From contig JANYFY010000032.1 in assembly GCA_025359565.1 (NCBI GenBank), positions 1 through 64,000 of the forward strand: a DNA stretch of 64,000 nucleotides, written 5' to 3'. Shown piece after piece: positions 41,128-49,104 of this stretch. The notes under the pieces are model-generated. The model did not search any database. It had not been told where the DNA came from and saw only the letters and a list, made by a program, of their open reading frames with translations. The position numbers and the translations under genes are program-made. The DNA comes from Gammaproteobacteria bacterium (GTDB lineage Bacteria > Pseudomonadota > Gammaproteobacteria > Steroidobacterales > Steroidobacteraceae). Within the stretch, counting starts at the first letter, position 1. Every line of letters begins with the position of its first letter.

Positions 41128-42504
41128 GTGAAAATCATTATTTTAGGTGCTGGACAAGTGGGCCGAACCGCCGCCTACCATCTTTCGCGTGAAGAGGCGA
41201 ATGATGTCACGGTCATTGACTCCAACGAAGATATATTGCGCGATTTACAAGACCGTCTCGATATTCGCACCGTGAACGGTAATGCCGCAAGCCCCAAAAT
41301 ACTCGAAGCGGCGGGCATCGCGAGTACCGATATTTTGGTGGCACTGACCAATAGTGATGAGGTCAATATGTTGGCCTGTCAAATCGCGTGGACGCTGTAT
41401 CGCACGCCTAAGAAAATTGCCCGTGTGCGCTCGTCGGATTTTACTGAACGGGATAAGCTATTTGGTGAGAACCAGGTCGCGGTCGACGTTTGGATTAGCC
41501 CGGAACAATTAGTCACCGAATATATCGCGCGTTTGATTCGGTATCCGGGTGCGCTTCAAGTACTCGATTTTGCGGACGGGCGAGTGCGTCTTGTAGGTAT
41601 CCGCGCCCGTCTCGGTGGCCCTCTGGTCGGTCAGGCATTGAGTACGCTTAGAGAACATATGCCGACTACCGAAGCCCGCGTTGCAGCAATTTATCGAGCG
41701 GGCGCAAGCATTAAACCCGAGGGTACGACTATCATCCAAGACGGTGATGAGGTATTTTTTTTAGCGGCCCGCAAAGACATTCGCATGGTGATGCGCGAAA
41801 TGCGTCGCGAGGAAGCACCGGCGCGCCGCGTAGTGATTGCGGGTGGTGGCAATATCGGTTTTCGTTTGGCGAGCCAGTTAGAAGGTCACAATCAAGTCAA
41901 ACTGATCGAGCGCGATATGAAGCGCGCCCGCAAAATTTCCGAGCGATTAAAAAGCGCAACGGTTTTGCATGGTGACGCGGCTGATGAAGAATTATTACTG
42001 GAAGAAAATATCGATAGCGCGGATGTTTTTGCCGCACTCACGAATTCCGAGGAAGCGAATATTCTATCGGCGATGCTGGCTAAACGCCTGGGCGCGCGCA
42101 AAGTCATGGCGCTAATTAACAAGCCCTCGTATGCAGAGCTTATTGAAAGCGGATCCATAGATGTCGCCATTTCGCCGCAGACCATCACGATTGGATCATT
42201 GTTAGCTCATGTACGTCGTGGCGATGTAGTACGAGTGCATTCTCTACGTCGTGGTGCAGCCGAAGCGCTTGAAGTGGTCGTGCATGGCGAGGCGGATAAC
42301 TCCAAGGTGATAGGCCGGCGCATTGAAGGTATTTCCCTCCCAGCGGGCACCACTTTGGGCGCTGTGGTTCGCGGCGAAGATGTCATCATTGCGCATCACG
42401 ATACCACCATACAAGCTGATGACCATTTGATCCTGTTTTTAACGGATCGCCGTCACCTCGAGGCGGTAGAGAAATTATTCCAAGGCTCTGGCACGTTTCT
42501 GTGA
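41128..42504 (+). CDS. trkA: Trk potassium uptake regulator TrkA
   Basis: This cytosolic NAD(H)-binding ring protein gates the TrkH channel. The 458 aa hold two RCK units, each with a Rossmann site: IIILGAGQVGRTAAYHLS at the N-terminus and VVIAGGGNIGFRLASQLE near residue 235, each followed by a TrkA_C domain. The duplicated form is the standard TrkA. It starts 10 bases after uvrD and overlaps trkH by 4 bases, so both subunits are made together. Confidence 0.96.
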   Translation: MKIIILGAGQVGRTAAYHLSREEANDVTVIDSNEDILRDLQDRLDIRTVNGNAASPKILEAAGIASTDILVALTNSDEVNMLACQIAWTLYRTPKKIARVRSSDFTERDKLFGENQVAVDVWISPEQLVTEYIARLIRYPGALQVLDFADGRVRLVGIRARLGGPLVGQALSTLREHMPTTEARVAAIYRAGASIKPEGTTIIQDGDEVFFLAARKDIRMVMREMRREEAPARRVVIAGGGNIGFRLASQLEGHNQVKLIERDMKRARKISERLKSATVLHGDAADEELLLEENIDSADVFAALTNSEEANILSAMLAKRLGARKVMALINKPSYAELIESGSIDVAISPQTITIGSLLAHVRRGDVVRVHSLRRGAAEALEVVVHGEADNSKVIGRRIEGISLPAGTTLGAVVRGEDVIIAHHDTTIQADDHLILFLTDRRHLEAVEKLFQGSGTFL

Positions 42505-43958
42505 AAGATATTTTACTGCCGGTTGCCCATGTGTTCGCCCTGGTGATCATGGTGTTTTCAGTGACTATGTTGGCGCCGCTGATCCTGGCTATCTGGAGCC
42601 TTGATGCGGCGTTGCTGTCTTTCGTTATTTCTGCAGTCGCGACCTTTCTTATCGGTGGGTTCCTTTGGCTTACGACCAAGCGTTTCAAACGTGAACTTAA
42701 AACTCGTGACGGATTATTATTGGTGGCGCTCACCTGGGTCGCATTACCAGCGCTCGCAGGTTTACCGCTTTGGCATTATCTGCCCTTAAATTTTACGCGT
42801 GCCTACTTCGAAGCAGCGTCCGGGTTAACCACTACCGGCGGCACGGTCATTTCAGGACTTGACCATCTGCCACGCTCCATCAACTTGTGGCGACATTTAC
42901 TGAGTTGGCTCGGCGGCATGGGCATTATCGTACTGGCAGTTGCGATCCTACCTTTGTTGGGTGTCGGCGGAATGCAAATGTATCGTGCAGAAATGCCGGG
43001 ACCGATGAAGGACAGTAAGCTTACGCCGCGTATCGGGCAGACCGCCAAACTGCTATGGGCTGTATATGCCGGTCTGACGGCTGCATGCATTGTGTGTTTA
43101 AAAGTGGCGGGGATGAATTGGTTTGATGCGGTCTGTCATGGATTCTCTGCGCTTTCATTGGGTGGCTTCTCAACTCATGACTACAGTATTGGGTATTTTA
43201 AATCTTTGCCCATTGAAATAGTTTTAACGGTGTTTCAAATTTTGGCTGCGATGAATTTCGCGACCCACTTTCTGGCGTGGAGCCAGCGCGGAGTACTCGC
43301 CTATTTTCGCGATGCCGAAGCGCGTGCGATACTGGGCGTACTTGCGGTTAGTTGTTTAGGAATAACCCTTTTTCTAGTACTCAAAGGCACCTACCCCGAC
43401 ATTCCGACCGCCTTGCGTTACAGCGTCTTTAATGTAGTCTCCATTGCCACCGACAGTGGTTTACACACCCAGGATTATTCCCACTGGCCAATTTTTGCGC
43501 CCATGTGGATGATGTTTCTCAGCAGTATTGTCGCCAGCTCCGGCTCCACGGGGGGCGGCGTCAAAATGATCCGTACACTGGTACTCACCAAACAAGCTAA
43601 TCGCGAGCTTAATCTTTTGGTGCATCCGAACATGGTGCGGCCGCTTAAAGTGGGCGGCAATGTCATCGCCAATCGCGTGGTGTTTGCGGTTTTAGCCTTT
43701 GTGTTTTTGTATTTTATGAGTTTGGTAGCGTTGACCTTTCTCCAGCTTGCCAGCGGTTTGGATTTCATTACTGCTTTTTCAGCCTCTCTCGCTTGTCTTA
43801 ATAACGCAGGTCCCGGACTTGGATTAGTGGGTCCTGGCAGCACTTATGGCGTGCTCAATGATTTCCAGACGTGGGTGTGTTCAGCGGCTATGTTACTAGG
43901 AAGACTCGAGGTATTCACCATCTTAGTGCTTTTTACCCCCACTTTATGGCGAAAATAG
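42501..43958 (+). CDS. trkH: Trk potassium uptake protein TrkH
   Basis: This potassium-conducting membrane subunit has 485 aa. The four selectivity loops of the family are visible, for example EAASGLTTTGGTVISGL, GFSALSLGGFSTHDYS, SIATDSGLHTQDYS and ACLNNAGPGLGLVGPG. The GTG start overlaps trkA (GTGA). It works with TrkA in the inner membrane for osmotic and pH balance. An AT-rich spacer with inverted repeats separates it from dtd. Confidence 0.96.
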   Translation: MKDILLPVAHVFALVIMVFSVTMLAPLILAIWSLDAALLSFVISAVATFLIGGFLWLTTKRFKRELKTRDGLLLVALTWVALPALAGLPLWHYLPLNFTRAYFEAASGLTTTGGTVISGLDHLPRSINLWRHLLSWLGGMGIIVLAVAILPLLGVGGMQMYRAEMPGPMKDSKLTPRIGQTAKLLWAVYAGLTAACIVCLKVAGMNWFDAVCHGFSALSLGGFSTHDYSIGYFKSLPIEIVLTVFQILAAMNFATHFLAWSQRGVLAYFRDAEARAILGVLAVSCLGITLFLVLKGTYPDIPTALRYSVFNVVSIATDSGLHTQDYSHWPIFAPMWMMFLSSIVASSGSTGGGVKMIRTLVLTKQANRELNLLVHPNMVRPLKVGGNVIANRVVFAVLAFVFLYFMSLVALTFLQLASGLDFITAFSASLACLNNAGPGLGLVGPGSTYGVLNDFQTWVCSAAMLLGRLEVFTILVLFTPTLWRK

Positions 43959-43966
43959 CGTTAATA

Positions 43967-44002
43967 AATACTAAATATTTCCACTTATATAAAATTAGTA
44001 TT
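43967..44002. promoter_or_regulatory. Inverted repeat in the trkH-dtd spacer
   Basis: AATACTAA (43967-43974) and TTAGTATT (43995-44002) are perfect inverted repeats. A second overlapping pair, TTTCCAC (43978-43984) and GTGGGAAA (44005-44012), could pair instead with one bulge. The AT-rich stem has no clear T-run. It could be a weak terminator for trkH, an alternative fold in the dtd leader, or an operator. Confidence 0.3.
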
Positions 44003-44022
44003 TTGTGGGAAATTAAGTAGCC

Positions 44023-44481
44023 ATGATCGGTCTTTTACAGCGTGTTGTGGAAGCTCGCGTGCAAATAAAGGGCGAAATTACGGCGGCTATTGGTTCGGGC
44101 CTATTAGTGTTGGTAGGGATTCGTCCGACGGACACAGAAATTAGCGCGATAGCGCTCCTGACGCGTCTGTTGCATTACCGCATATTTTCAGACTCCGCGG
44201 GGCGCATGAATCACAGTTTAAGTGAGACACAAGGCGAGCTACTGTTGGTGCCTCAATTCACTCTGGCTGTCGATACCCGTAAAGGTCTACGACCGGGCTT
44301 TTCGGGGGCTGCGCCGCCTCTGCAAGCCTGCCTGCTATTTGAGTTCTTGGTGGCACAGGCACAGGCTCAGGCTCAAGCAAAGGGGCGACAGGGATCGGTC
44401 AAAAGTGGGATTTTTGGCGCCAATATGCAGATATCACTGACCAACGACGGGCCGGTAACTTTTTGGCTCGAAACAGACTGA
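44023..44481 (+). CDS. dtd: D-aminoacyl-tRNA deacylase
   Basis: This enzyme removes D-amino acids (and glycine from tRNA-Ala) mischarged on tRNA. The 152-aa protein starts MIGLLQRVVEARVQIKGEIT and contains LLLVPQFTLAVDTRKGLRPG (SQFTL motif with Pro for Ser) and GIFGANMQISLTNDGPVTFW, including the cross-subunit Gly-Pro-type motif. An Ala-Gln run (AQAQAQAQAKG, near residue 115) lies in a surface helix. The gene precedes tatA. Confidence 0.94.
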   Translation: MIGLLQRVVEARVQIKGEITAAIGSGLLVLVGIRPTDTEISAIALLTRLLHYRIFSDSAGRMNHSLSETQGELLLVPQFTLAVDTRKGLRPGFSGAAPPLQACLLFEFLVAQAQAQAQAKGRQGSVKSGIFGANMQISLTNDGPVTFWLETD

Positions 44482-44570
44482 TGTCCGTGTGAACCTTGAG
44501 CATACGCCAGAATACCAATGGCGTATTATTGGGTAGTCCCAGTATTCCTGATGGAATCGGAGAAGTTGAT

Positions 44571-44810
44571 ATGTTTGATTCAAAAATGTTGTTGGTTATT
44601 CTCGCCATTGCGTTAGTGATATTTGGCACCAAACGCTTGCGAGGAATTGGCTCGGACCTAGGCGCAGCTGTAAAAGGCTTCAAACAGGCAATGAGCGATG
44701 GCGAGTCCGAGGAGCAGGTTAAACAGCTCAAGCAGGACAAGGACGCGGATTTCGTCACGACCACGGCCCGCGAGGCCGAGGCGAAAGTAACCCCTAAGTC
44801 GCCTACTTGA
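44571..44810 (+). CDS. tatA: Tat translocase subunit TatA
   Basis: TatA forms the variable pore of the twin-arginine export system. The protein is 79 aa from ATG 44571, with GGAGAAG a few bases upstream. A longer frame from 44496 lacks a suitable start context. One N-terminal membrane helix ([20 protein letters not shown]) is followed by the hinge and amphipathic helix [15 protein letters not shown] and a charged tail. It is first of tatABC. Confidence 0.94.
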   Translation: MFDSKMLLVILAIALVIFGTKRLRGIGSDLGAAVKGFKQAMSDGESEEQVKQLKQDKDADFVTTTAREAEAKVTPKSPT

Positions 44811-44830
44811 AGTTAATCTAAAGTTTACGC

Positions 44831-45223
44831 ATGTTGGATTTTGGATTTTCGGAAATATTGCTCACCTCGGTCATCGCATTAGTGGTGTTGGGGCCGGAGC
44901 GGCTGCCCAAAGTGGCTCGCCAGGTGGGCAATTGGATGGGCCGCGCGCGTGCGATGACGCGACAGCTCGGCGAACAGTTGGACCGCGAAGTCAGTGCGGA
45001 TGCCTTACTTAAAGAAGCGGCTAAGCCGGCGCCAAAAATATTATCGCCCTACGCGCCCTCTATGACGCCAACACCCACGCCTGAGCCGCCGCCCGAAGTC
45101 CCACCCCCGGTATCGCTCGAAGTCGCTCACCAAGTCCTTCACGATGAGCCCTATCACGCGCCGATTGGCACCGCATCCGAGACGTCTCCGACGTTGTCTC
45201 CAACGCACCCGCCTCATGAGTGA
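44831..45223 (+). CDS. tatB: Tat translocase subunit TatB
   Basis: TatB, with TatC, receives twin-arginine precursors. The 130-aa protein starts MLDFGFSEILLTSVIALVVL, with the Glu8 and GPERLPKVARQVGNWMGRAR typical of TatB, then an amphipathic region and a Pro-rich tail (TPTPTPEPPPEVPPP) that is probably unstructured. Its end overlaps the tatC start by 8 bases. Confidence 0.94.
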   Translation: MLDFGFSEILLTSVIALVVLGPERLPKVARQVGNWMGRARAMTRQLGEQLDREVSADALLKEAAKPAPKILSPYAPSMTPTPTPEPPPEVPPPVSLEVAHQVLHDEPYHAPIGTASETSPTLSPTHPPHE

Positions 45224-46001
45224 ACCCAGCACTGGGAATAGCCCAGGTAATCTTGCTGAAGGAACGCTGGTCTCACATTTGTTGGAACTTCGGGATCGCC
45301 TACTCAAGGCGATGCTTGCGGTGGGAATTTGTTTTGCGCCCTGCGCGATGTACATGAATCAGCTCTTTAGTTTCGTCGCCAAACCACTCATAAAAAAATT
45401 ACCGGCCGGTGCGACCATAATTGCGACCAGCGTGGTGGCGCCCTTCACCGTGCCGTTTAAATTAGCCTTGTTAGCCGCGTTAGGCATCGCGATGCCGGTC
45501 GTGTTGTACCAGGCCTGGGCGTTTGTCGCGCCCGGTTTATATCGACATGAAAAAAAACTCGCAATACCGTTGTTAGTGTCTAGCGTATTGCTTTTTTATC
45601 TCGGTGCAGCATTTGCCTACTATTTAGTATTTCCCGTCATGCTGAGTTTCTTCGTTTCGACAACGCCTGCCGGCGTGCAGATGATGACGGACATGTCGAG
45701 CTACTTGGATTTCGTGATGGTGCTGTTACTGGCTTTTGGTGTCGCTTTTGAAGTGCCTGTGGCAACCGTGCTGTTAGTGTGGACCGGCTTTGTGAAAATT
45801 AGCACTCTCACTAAAAATCGTGGCTTTGTATTGTTGGGTATATTCATTGTGGCCGCATTTTTAACGCCGCCCGATGCGGTGTCGCAAAGCTTTATGGCGG
45901 TGCCTATGTATATCCTTTATGAAATCGGCATTCTCATGGCGAAATTGCTGTTGAAAGATAAACTTGAGGCGCGCGCCAAAGAAGAAGCAAACCAAGTCTA
46001 A
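45216..46001 (+). CDS. tatC: Tat translocase subunit TatC
   Basis: This is the receptor subunit with six membrane helices. It has 261 aa from ATG 45216; a longer frame from 45144 would lie inside tatB. Conserved parts: SHLLELRDRLLKAMLAV (signal-binding N-terminus), YQAWAFVAPGLYRHEKK, YYLVFPVMLSFF and GVAFEVPVATVLLVWTGFV, with the key Glu. Likely clients in this window, judged by RR leaders, include the molybdenum oxidase, the DUF1501 protein and MsrB. Confidence 0.96.
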   Translation: MSEPSTGNSPGNLAEGTLVSHLLELRDRLLKAMLAVGICFAPCAMYMNQLFSFVAKPLIKKLPAGATIIATSVVAPFTVPFKLALLAALGIAMPVVLYQAWAFVAPGLYRHEKKLAIPLLVSSVLLFYLGAAFAYYLVFPVMLSFFVSTTPAGVQMMTDMSSYLDFVMVLLLAFGVAFEVPVATVLLVWTGFVKISTLTKNRGFVLLGIFIVAAFLTPPDAVSQSFMAVPMYILYEIGILMAKLLLKDKLEARAKEEANQV

Positions 46002-46022
46002 GGTTTTAAGGTTGGGGGATAT

Positions 46023-47552
46023 TTGAGCGATACGTTCTTCGGGCATCCACGGGGTCTTGCGACCTGTTTTTTCACTGAAATGTGGGAACGCTTCACGTAT
46101 TACGGAATGCGTGCGGTGCTGGTCCTGTTTTTGGTGAACGCTGTATCCCACGGCGGCCTTGGTATCGACGATAAGACCGCGTTTGCCATCTACGGACTTT
46201 ACACGGCTGGCACATTTCTAGCGGCTTTACCGGGTGGGTGGATTGCGGATCGCCTTATCGGAGCGCAACGCGCCGTGCTGATCGGTGGCTGCGCTATTGC
46301 GCTCGGAAATGCTCTGTTGGTGATGTCTAACAGTCCGCGATCTTTTTATTTCGGGTTGCTTGTGATCATACTGGGTGTGGGGTTACTGAAGCCCAATATA
46401 AGCGCCATCGTCGGCCAGCTATATCCTGAAGGTGGGGCACGTTTAGATGCAGGCTTTAATTTGTTCTACATCGGCATCAACGTCGGGGCTGTCCTCGGAC
46501 CTCTGGTCACGGGAGAGGCCCAGCAGCTGTTTGGCAGTCGTGCAGGCTTCGCCGCGGCGGGGCTTTTCATGGCATTGGGTGCGCTCCAGTTTTATCTGAC
46601 GCGTCGATATTTAGGCGAAGCCGGGAAAACAACCGCTGATTCACCGGCGTTGGCGGGCGAATTAGGCCCGAGCGACGCTGTCGCGGGGGGTGCTGTCGCG
46701 GGCGGCGCTGTTCCTACCAAGCCGTGGTTGGGCCTTTGGGTGTGCGTTGCTATTGTCGCTTCGTTAGTGGGTGCAATGTATTTTGGTCTCATCTCGCTTA
46801 ACCCCGTGAGCCTCGCGCGCAGCACTGCGGGACTCATCGTAGGAATGGCAGTTTTATATTTTGCCTATTTCTTCCTATTCGGAAAATTAACGCGGGAAGA
46901 ATCGCGACACGGCATCGTGCTGGTCGTTTTATTCGTCGGCTGCGCCTTATTTTTTTCCGGCTACGAACAAGCCGGATCATCCATGAATCTGTTTGCGGAG
47001 CGTTATACGGACCGTGTCGTCAGCACGCTGCATTTCACCTTACCTACGGAGTGGTTTCAGTCACTCAATCCGACTTATATAGTGGTGTTCGCACCCTTGT
47101 TTGCTTGGTTGTGGATTGCTTTAGCCAAACGTCACTTAAACCCATCGGTGCCGGCCAAGTTTGCCATCGGCGTGATCTTGATGGGCTCAGGCTTTTTAGT
47201 AATGGCCGCAGGAGCCAGTATCGTGGCATCGGGTTCTAAGGTTTCGCCAAGCTGGCTTATCATGGCGTATCTCCTCCATACCTATGGAGAACTATGTTTA
47301 AGTCCCGTGGGCCTCAGCTACTTTACTAAATTGGCTCCCAGGCGTTTCGTGGGTCAATTGATGGGCATGTGGTTCTTAGCGATATCGATGGGTAACTTGA
47401 TCGCGGGGTTGATCGCCGGAGAATTTGACGCCGAACATGTCGCGGCAATGCCGGGACAATACCTGCGCATTGTGTATTTCTCCGTAGGCTTAGGCACTAT
47501 ATTGCTTATCTTAAGTCGTCCGGTAAAAAAATTGATGGGCCGAATCGAGTGA
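46023..47552 (+). CDS. POT-family proton-dependent oligopeptide symporter
   Basis: This 509-aa inner-membrane transporter has the family signature EMWERFTYYGMRAVLVLFLV near residue 20, the second signature GVGLLKPNISAIVGQLYPEG and FYIGINVGAVLGPLVTG, and late LHTYGELCLSPVGLSYFTKL. It imports di- and tripeptides with protons. Some members take other substrates. The start is TTG 46023, with GGGGGA about 6 bases upstream. A Gly/Ala/Val-rich loop between helices 6 and 7 contains a short tandem repeat (VAGGA). Confidence 0.92.
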   Translation: MSDTFFGHPRGLATCFFTEMWERFTYYGMRAVLVLFLVNAVSHGGLGIDDKTAFAIYGLYTAGTFLAALPGGWIADRLIGAQRAVLIGGCAIALGNALLVMSNSPRSFYFGLLVIILGVGLLKPNISAIVGQLYPEGGARLDAGFNLFYIGINVGAVLGPLVTGEAQQLFGSRAGFAAAGLFMALGALQFYLTRRYLGEAGKTTADSPALAGELGPSDAVAGGAVAGGAVPTKPWLGLWVCVAIVASLVGAMYFGLISLNPVSLARSTAGLIVGMAVLYFAYFFLFGKLTREESRHGIVLVVLFVGCALFFSGYEQAGSSMNLFAERYTDRVVSTLHFTLPTEWFQSLNPTYIVVFAPLFAWLWIALAKRHLNPSVPAKFAIGVILMGSGFLVMAAGASIVASGSKVSPSWLIMAYLLHTYGELCLSPVGLSYFTKLAPRRFVGQLMGMWFLAISMGNLIAGLIAGEFDAEHVAAMPGQYLRIVYFSVGLGTILLILSRPVKKLMGRIE

Positions 47553-47580
47553 GCCAAGATCCACAAAGGGGCGCGCGAAC

Positions 47581-48510
47581 GTGCGGCTAGAGGCACGCTC
47601 AACCAAGCTCATGCTGTGTCTGGCGGCGGTCTATCTGATTTGGGGGTCGAGCTTTTTATTCACTAAAATTGCAGTCATGCGTTTGCCCGCGACCCTATTC
47701 TCGGGGATCCGATTTGTGGCCGCAGGTTCGATACTGGCGCTACTCGCGCGATTTTGGCGCGGCGCAAAGTGGCCCGCGAATTTAAGTGAATGGCGTCATG
47801 TTTTAGTCGTGGCATTCTTTATGGTATTTGTTAGCAACGGGTTGAATGCTTGGGCGATACACTATCTACCGAGCAGCGTCGCGGCCTTACTGAATAGTAC
47901 AGCAGCATTTTGGATCGCAGGTCTTGGCGTGTTCGGGCGGCGTGGCCATCCACTGACGGGCCGAGCCAGCTTGGGGTTAGTAATCGGATTTGCGGGCACG
48001 GTGCTGATCCTGATGCCGAAAAGCCAAAGCGAAGGCTATAGTCTGTACGCGCAAATCGGCGCCCTTCTCGGCTGTCTCGGATGGTCCTTGGGCACCCTGT
48101 ATTACCGTGGCCTTGATACGAAAATCAGCTCGATGATGTTCACTGGGCTACAAATGTTGTTGGGCGGCATAATGTTGCTGGGCGTGGCGGTTGTTCGCAA
48201 TGATTTCGCGCATTGGTCACCCGACGAATCAAGTATGGTGGCCTTGTTTTATTTAACATTCTTTAGTTCTTGTCTAGCTTATACAGCCTATGGATGGCTT
48301 ACGGTGAACACCACGCCCTCCATCATTGGCACTTATAGTTATGTGAATCCAGCTATTGCTGCCTTTGTTGGGTGGCAGTTCTTGCACGAGCAACTATCCT
48401 CCCTCCAATTCTTGGGGATGTTTATAATCATTGTCGGTGTCATCCTTTCGACCTTGCCCGGCAGCAGTTTTGCAGACCCCAAAGCGCTTGAGGAGCCCCG
48501 CTCACAATGA
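47581..48510 (+). CDS. EamA/DMT-family transporter
   Basis: This 309-aa protein has about ten membrane helices in two EamA halves (YLIWGSSFLFTKIAVMRLPA at the start of the first, LGCLGWSLGTLYYRGLDTKI in the second). Members export amino acids or metabolites. The substrate is unknown. The GTG start lies 28 bases after the peptide symporter. The stop overlaps the following lipoprotein gene by 4 bases. Confidence 0.9.
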   Translation: MRLEARSTKLMLCLAAVYLIWGSSFLFTKIAVMRLPATLFSGIRFVAAGSILALLARFWRGAKWPANLSEWRHVLVVAFFMVFVSNGLNAWAIHYLPSSVAALLNSTAAFWIAGLGVFGRRGHPLTGRASLGLVIGFAGTVLILMPKSQSEGYSLYAQIGALLGCLGWSLGTLYYRGLDTKISSMMFTGLQMLLGGIMLLGVAVVRNDFAHWSPDESSMVALFYLTFFSSCLAYTAYGWLTVNTTPSIIGTYSYVNPAIAAFVGWQFLHEQLSSLQFLGMFIIIVGVILSTLPGSSFADPKALEEPRSQ

Positions 48511-49028
48511 AGGTAGTGGCCGTCAGCCTGTCGATGGCAGGATTAATATTGATAGGAAGCTGCGCCGAGAAATCTTCTTATTCCGGTGATGGTCGGTTGA
48601 TTGATAATGGTGTCACCGCACCGGATCATCGCTACGTCATTGAAGTAGGGAAAGTCGACCTTGCGCGGGTAGGGTCTGCGACCTTTAAAATGGCAGGACT
48701 TCCGCGGAACTATTTCGTGGTCGGGCTACAAATACCCGCGGGTGCTCTTAGCGCCAGTGGGCATCGCGATTCCCCCGCCGATGTGTCCCTCGAAGTTGTA
48801 CGTGAACAAGGCAGCATGGTGGCGTTAGTCATCGCGCCTCTTCGTGAGTGGACGTGGTCAAACCCTCGGCACGAGACGGCGGCATTTGTCTATTTACGCG
48901 AATCTGCGCGTTCGTATTTCGATTCGTTCACCGAGCATCGCTATCTGGTCAAAGTGACGGTAAATGTTCCTGATCCCTCAATCCCAGCGGGTACACTGAT
49001 TGTGCTGAAATCAGCGGGATGGAAATAA
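48507..49028 (+). CDS. Unrecognised small lipoprotein
   Basis: This 173-aa protein has a lipoprotein-like leader (LSMAGLILIGSCAEK, Cys about residue 19). I recognise no family. The rest looks like a beta-sandwich: VEVGKVDLARVGSATFKMA-type strands, LEVVREQGSMVALVIAPLRE and a C-terminal HRYLVKVTVNVPDPSIPAGT. The ATG overlaps the EamA stop by 4 bases, and tamA follows after about 75 bases. An envelope role is likely, with no specific function to propose. Confidence 0.75.
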   Translation: MKVVAVSLSMAGLILIGSCAEKSSYSGDGRLIDNGVTAPDHRYVIEVGKVDLARVGSATFKMAGLPRNYFVVGLQIPAGALSASGHRDSPADVSLEVVREQGSMVALVIAPLREWTWSNPRHETAAFVYLRESARSYFDSFTEHRYLVKVTVNVPDPSIPAGTLIVLKSAGWK

Positions 49029-49104
49029 GGCGGCCGCGGTGTGGGTATGTCCGACCGCTCACAGCAGCGAATTTTTTGCCAACTGCTGTAAAATTCACGA
49101 TGAA

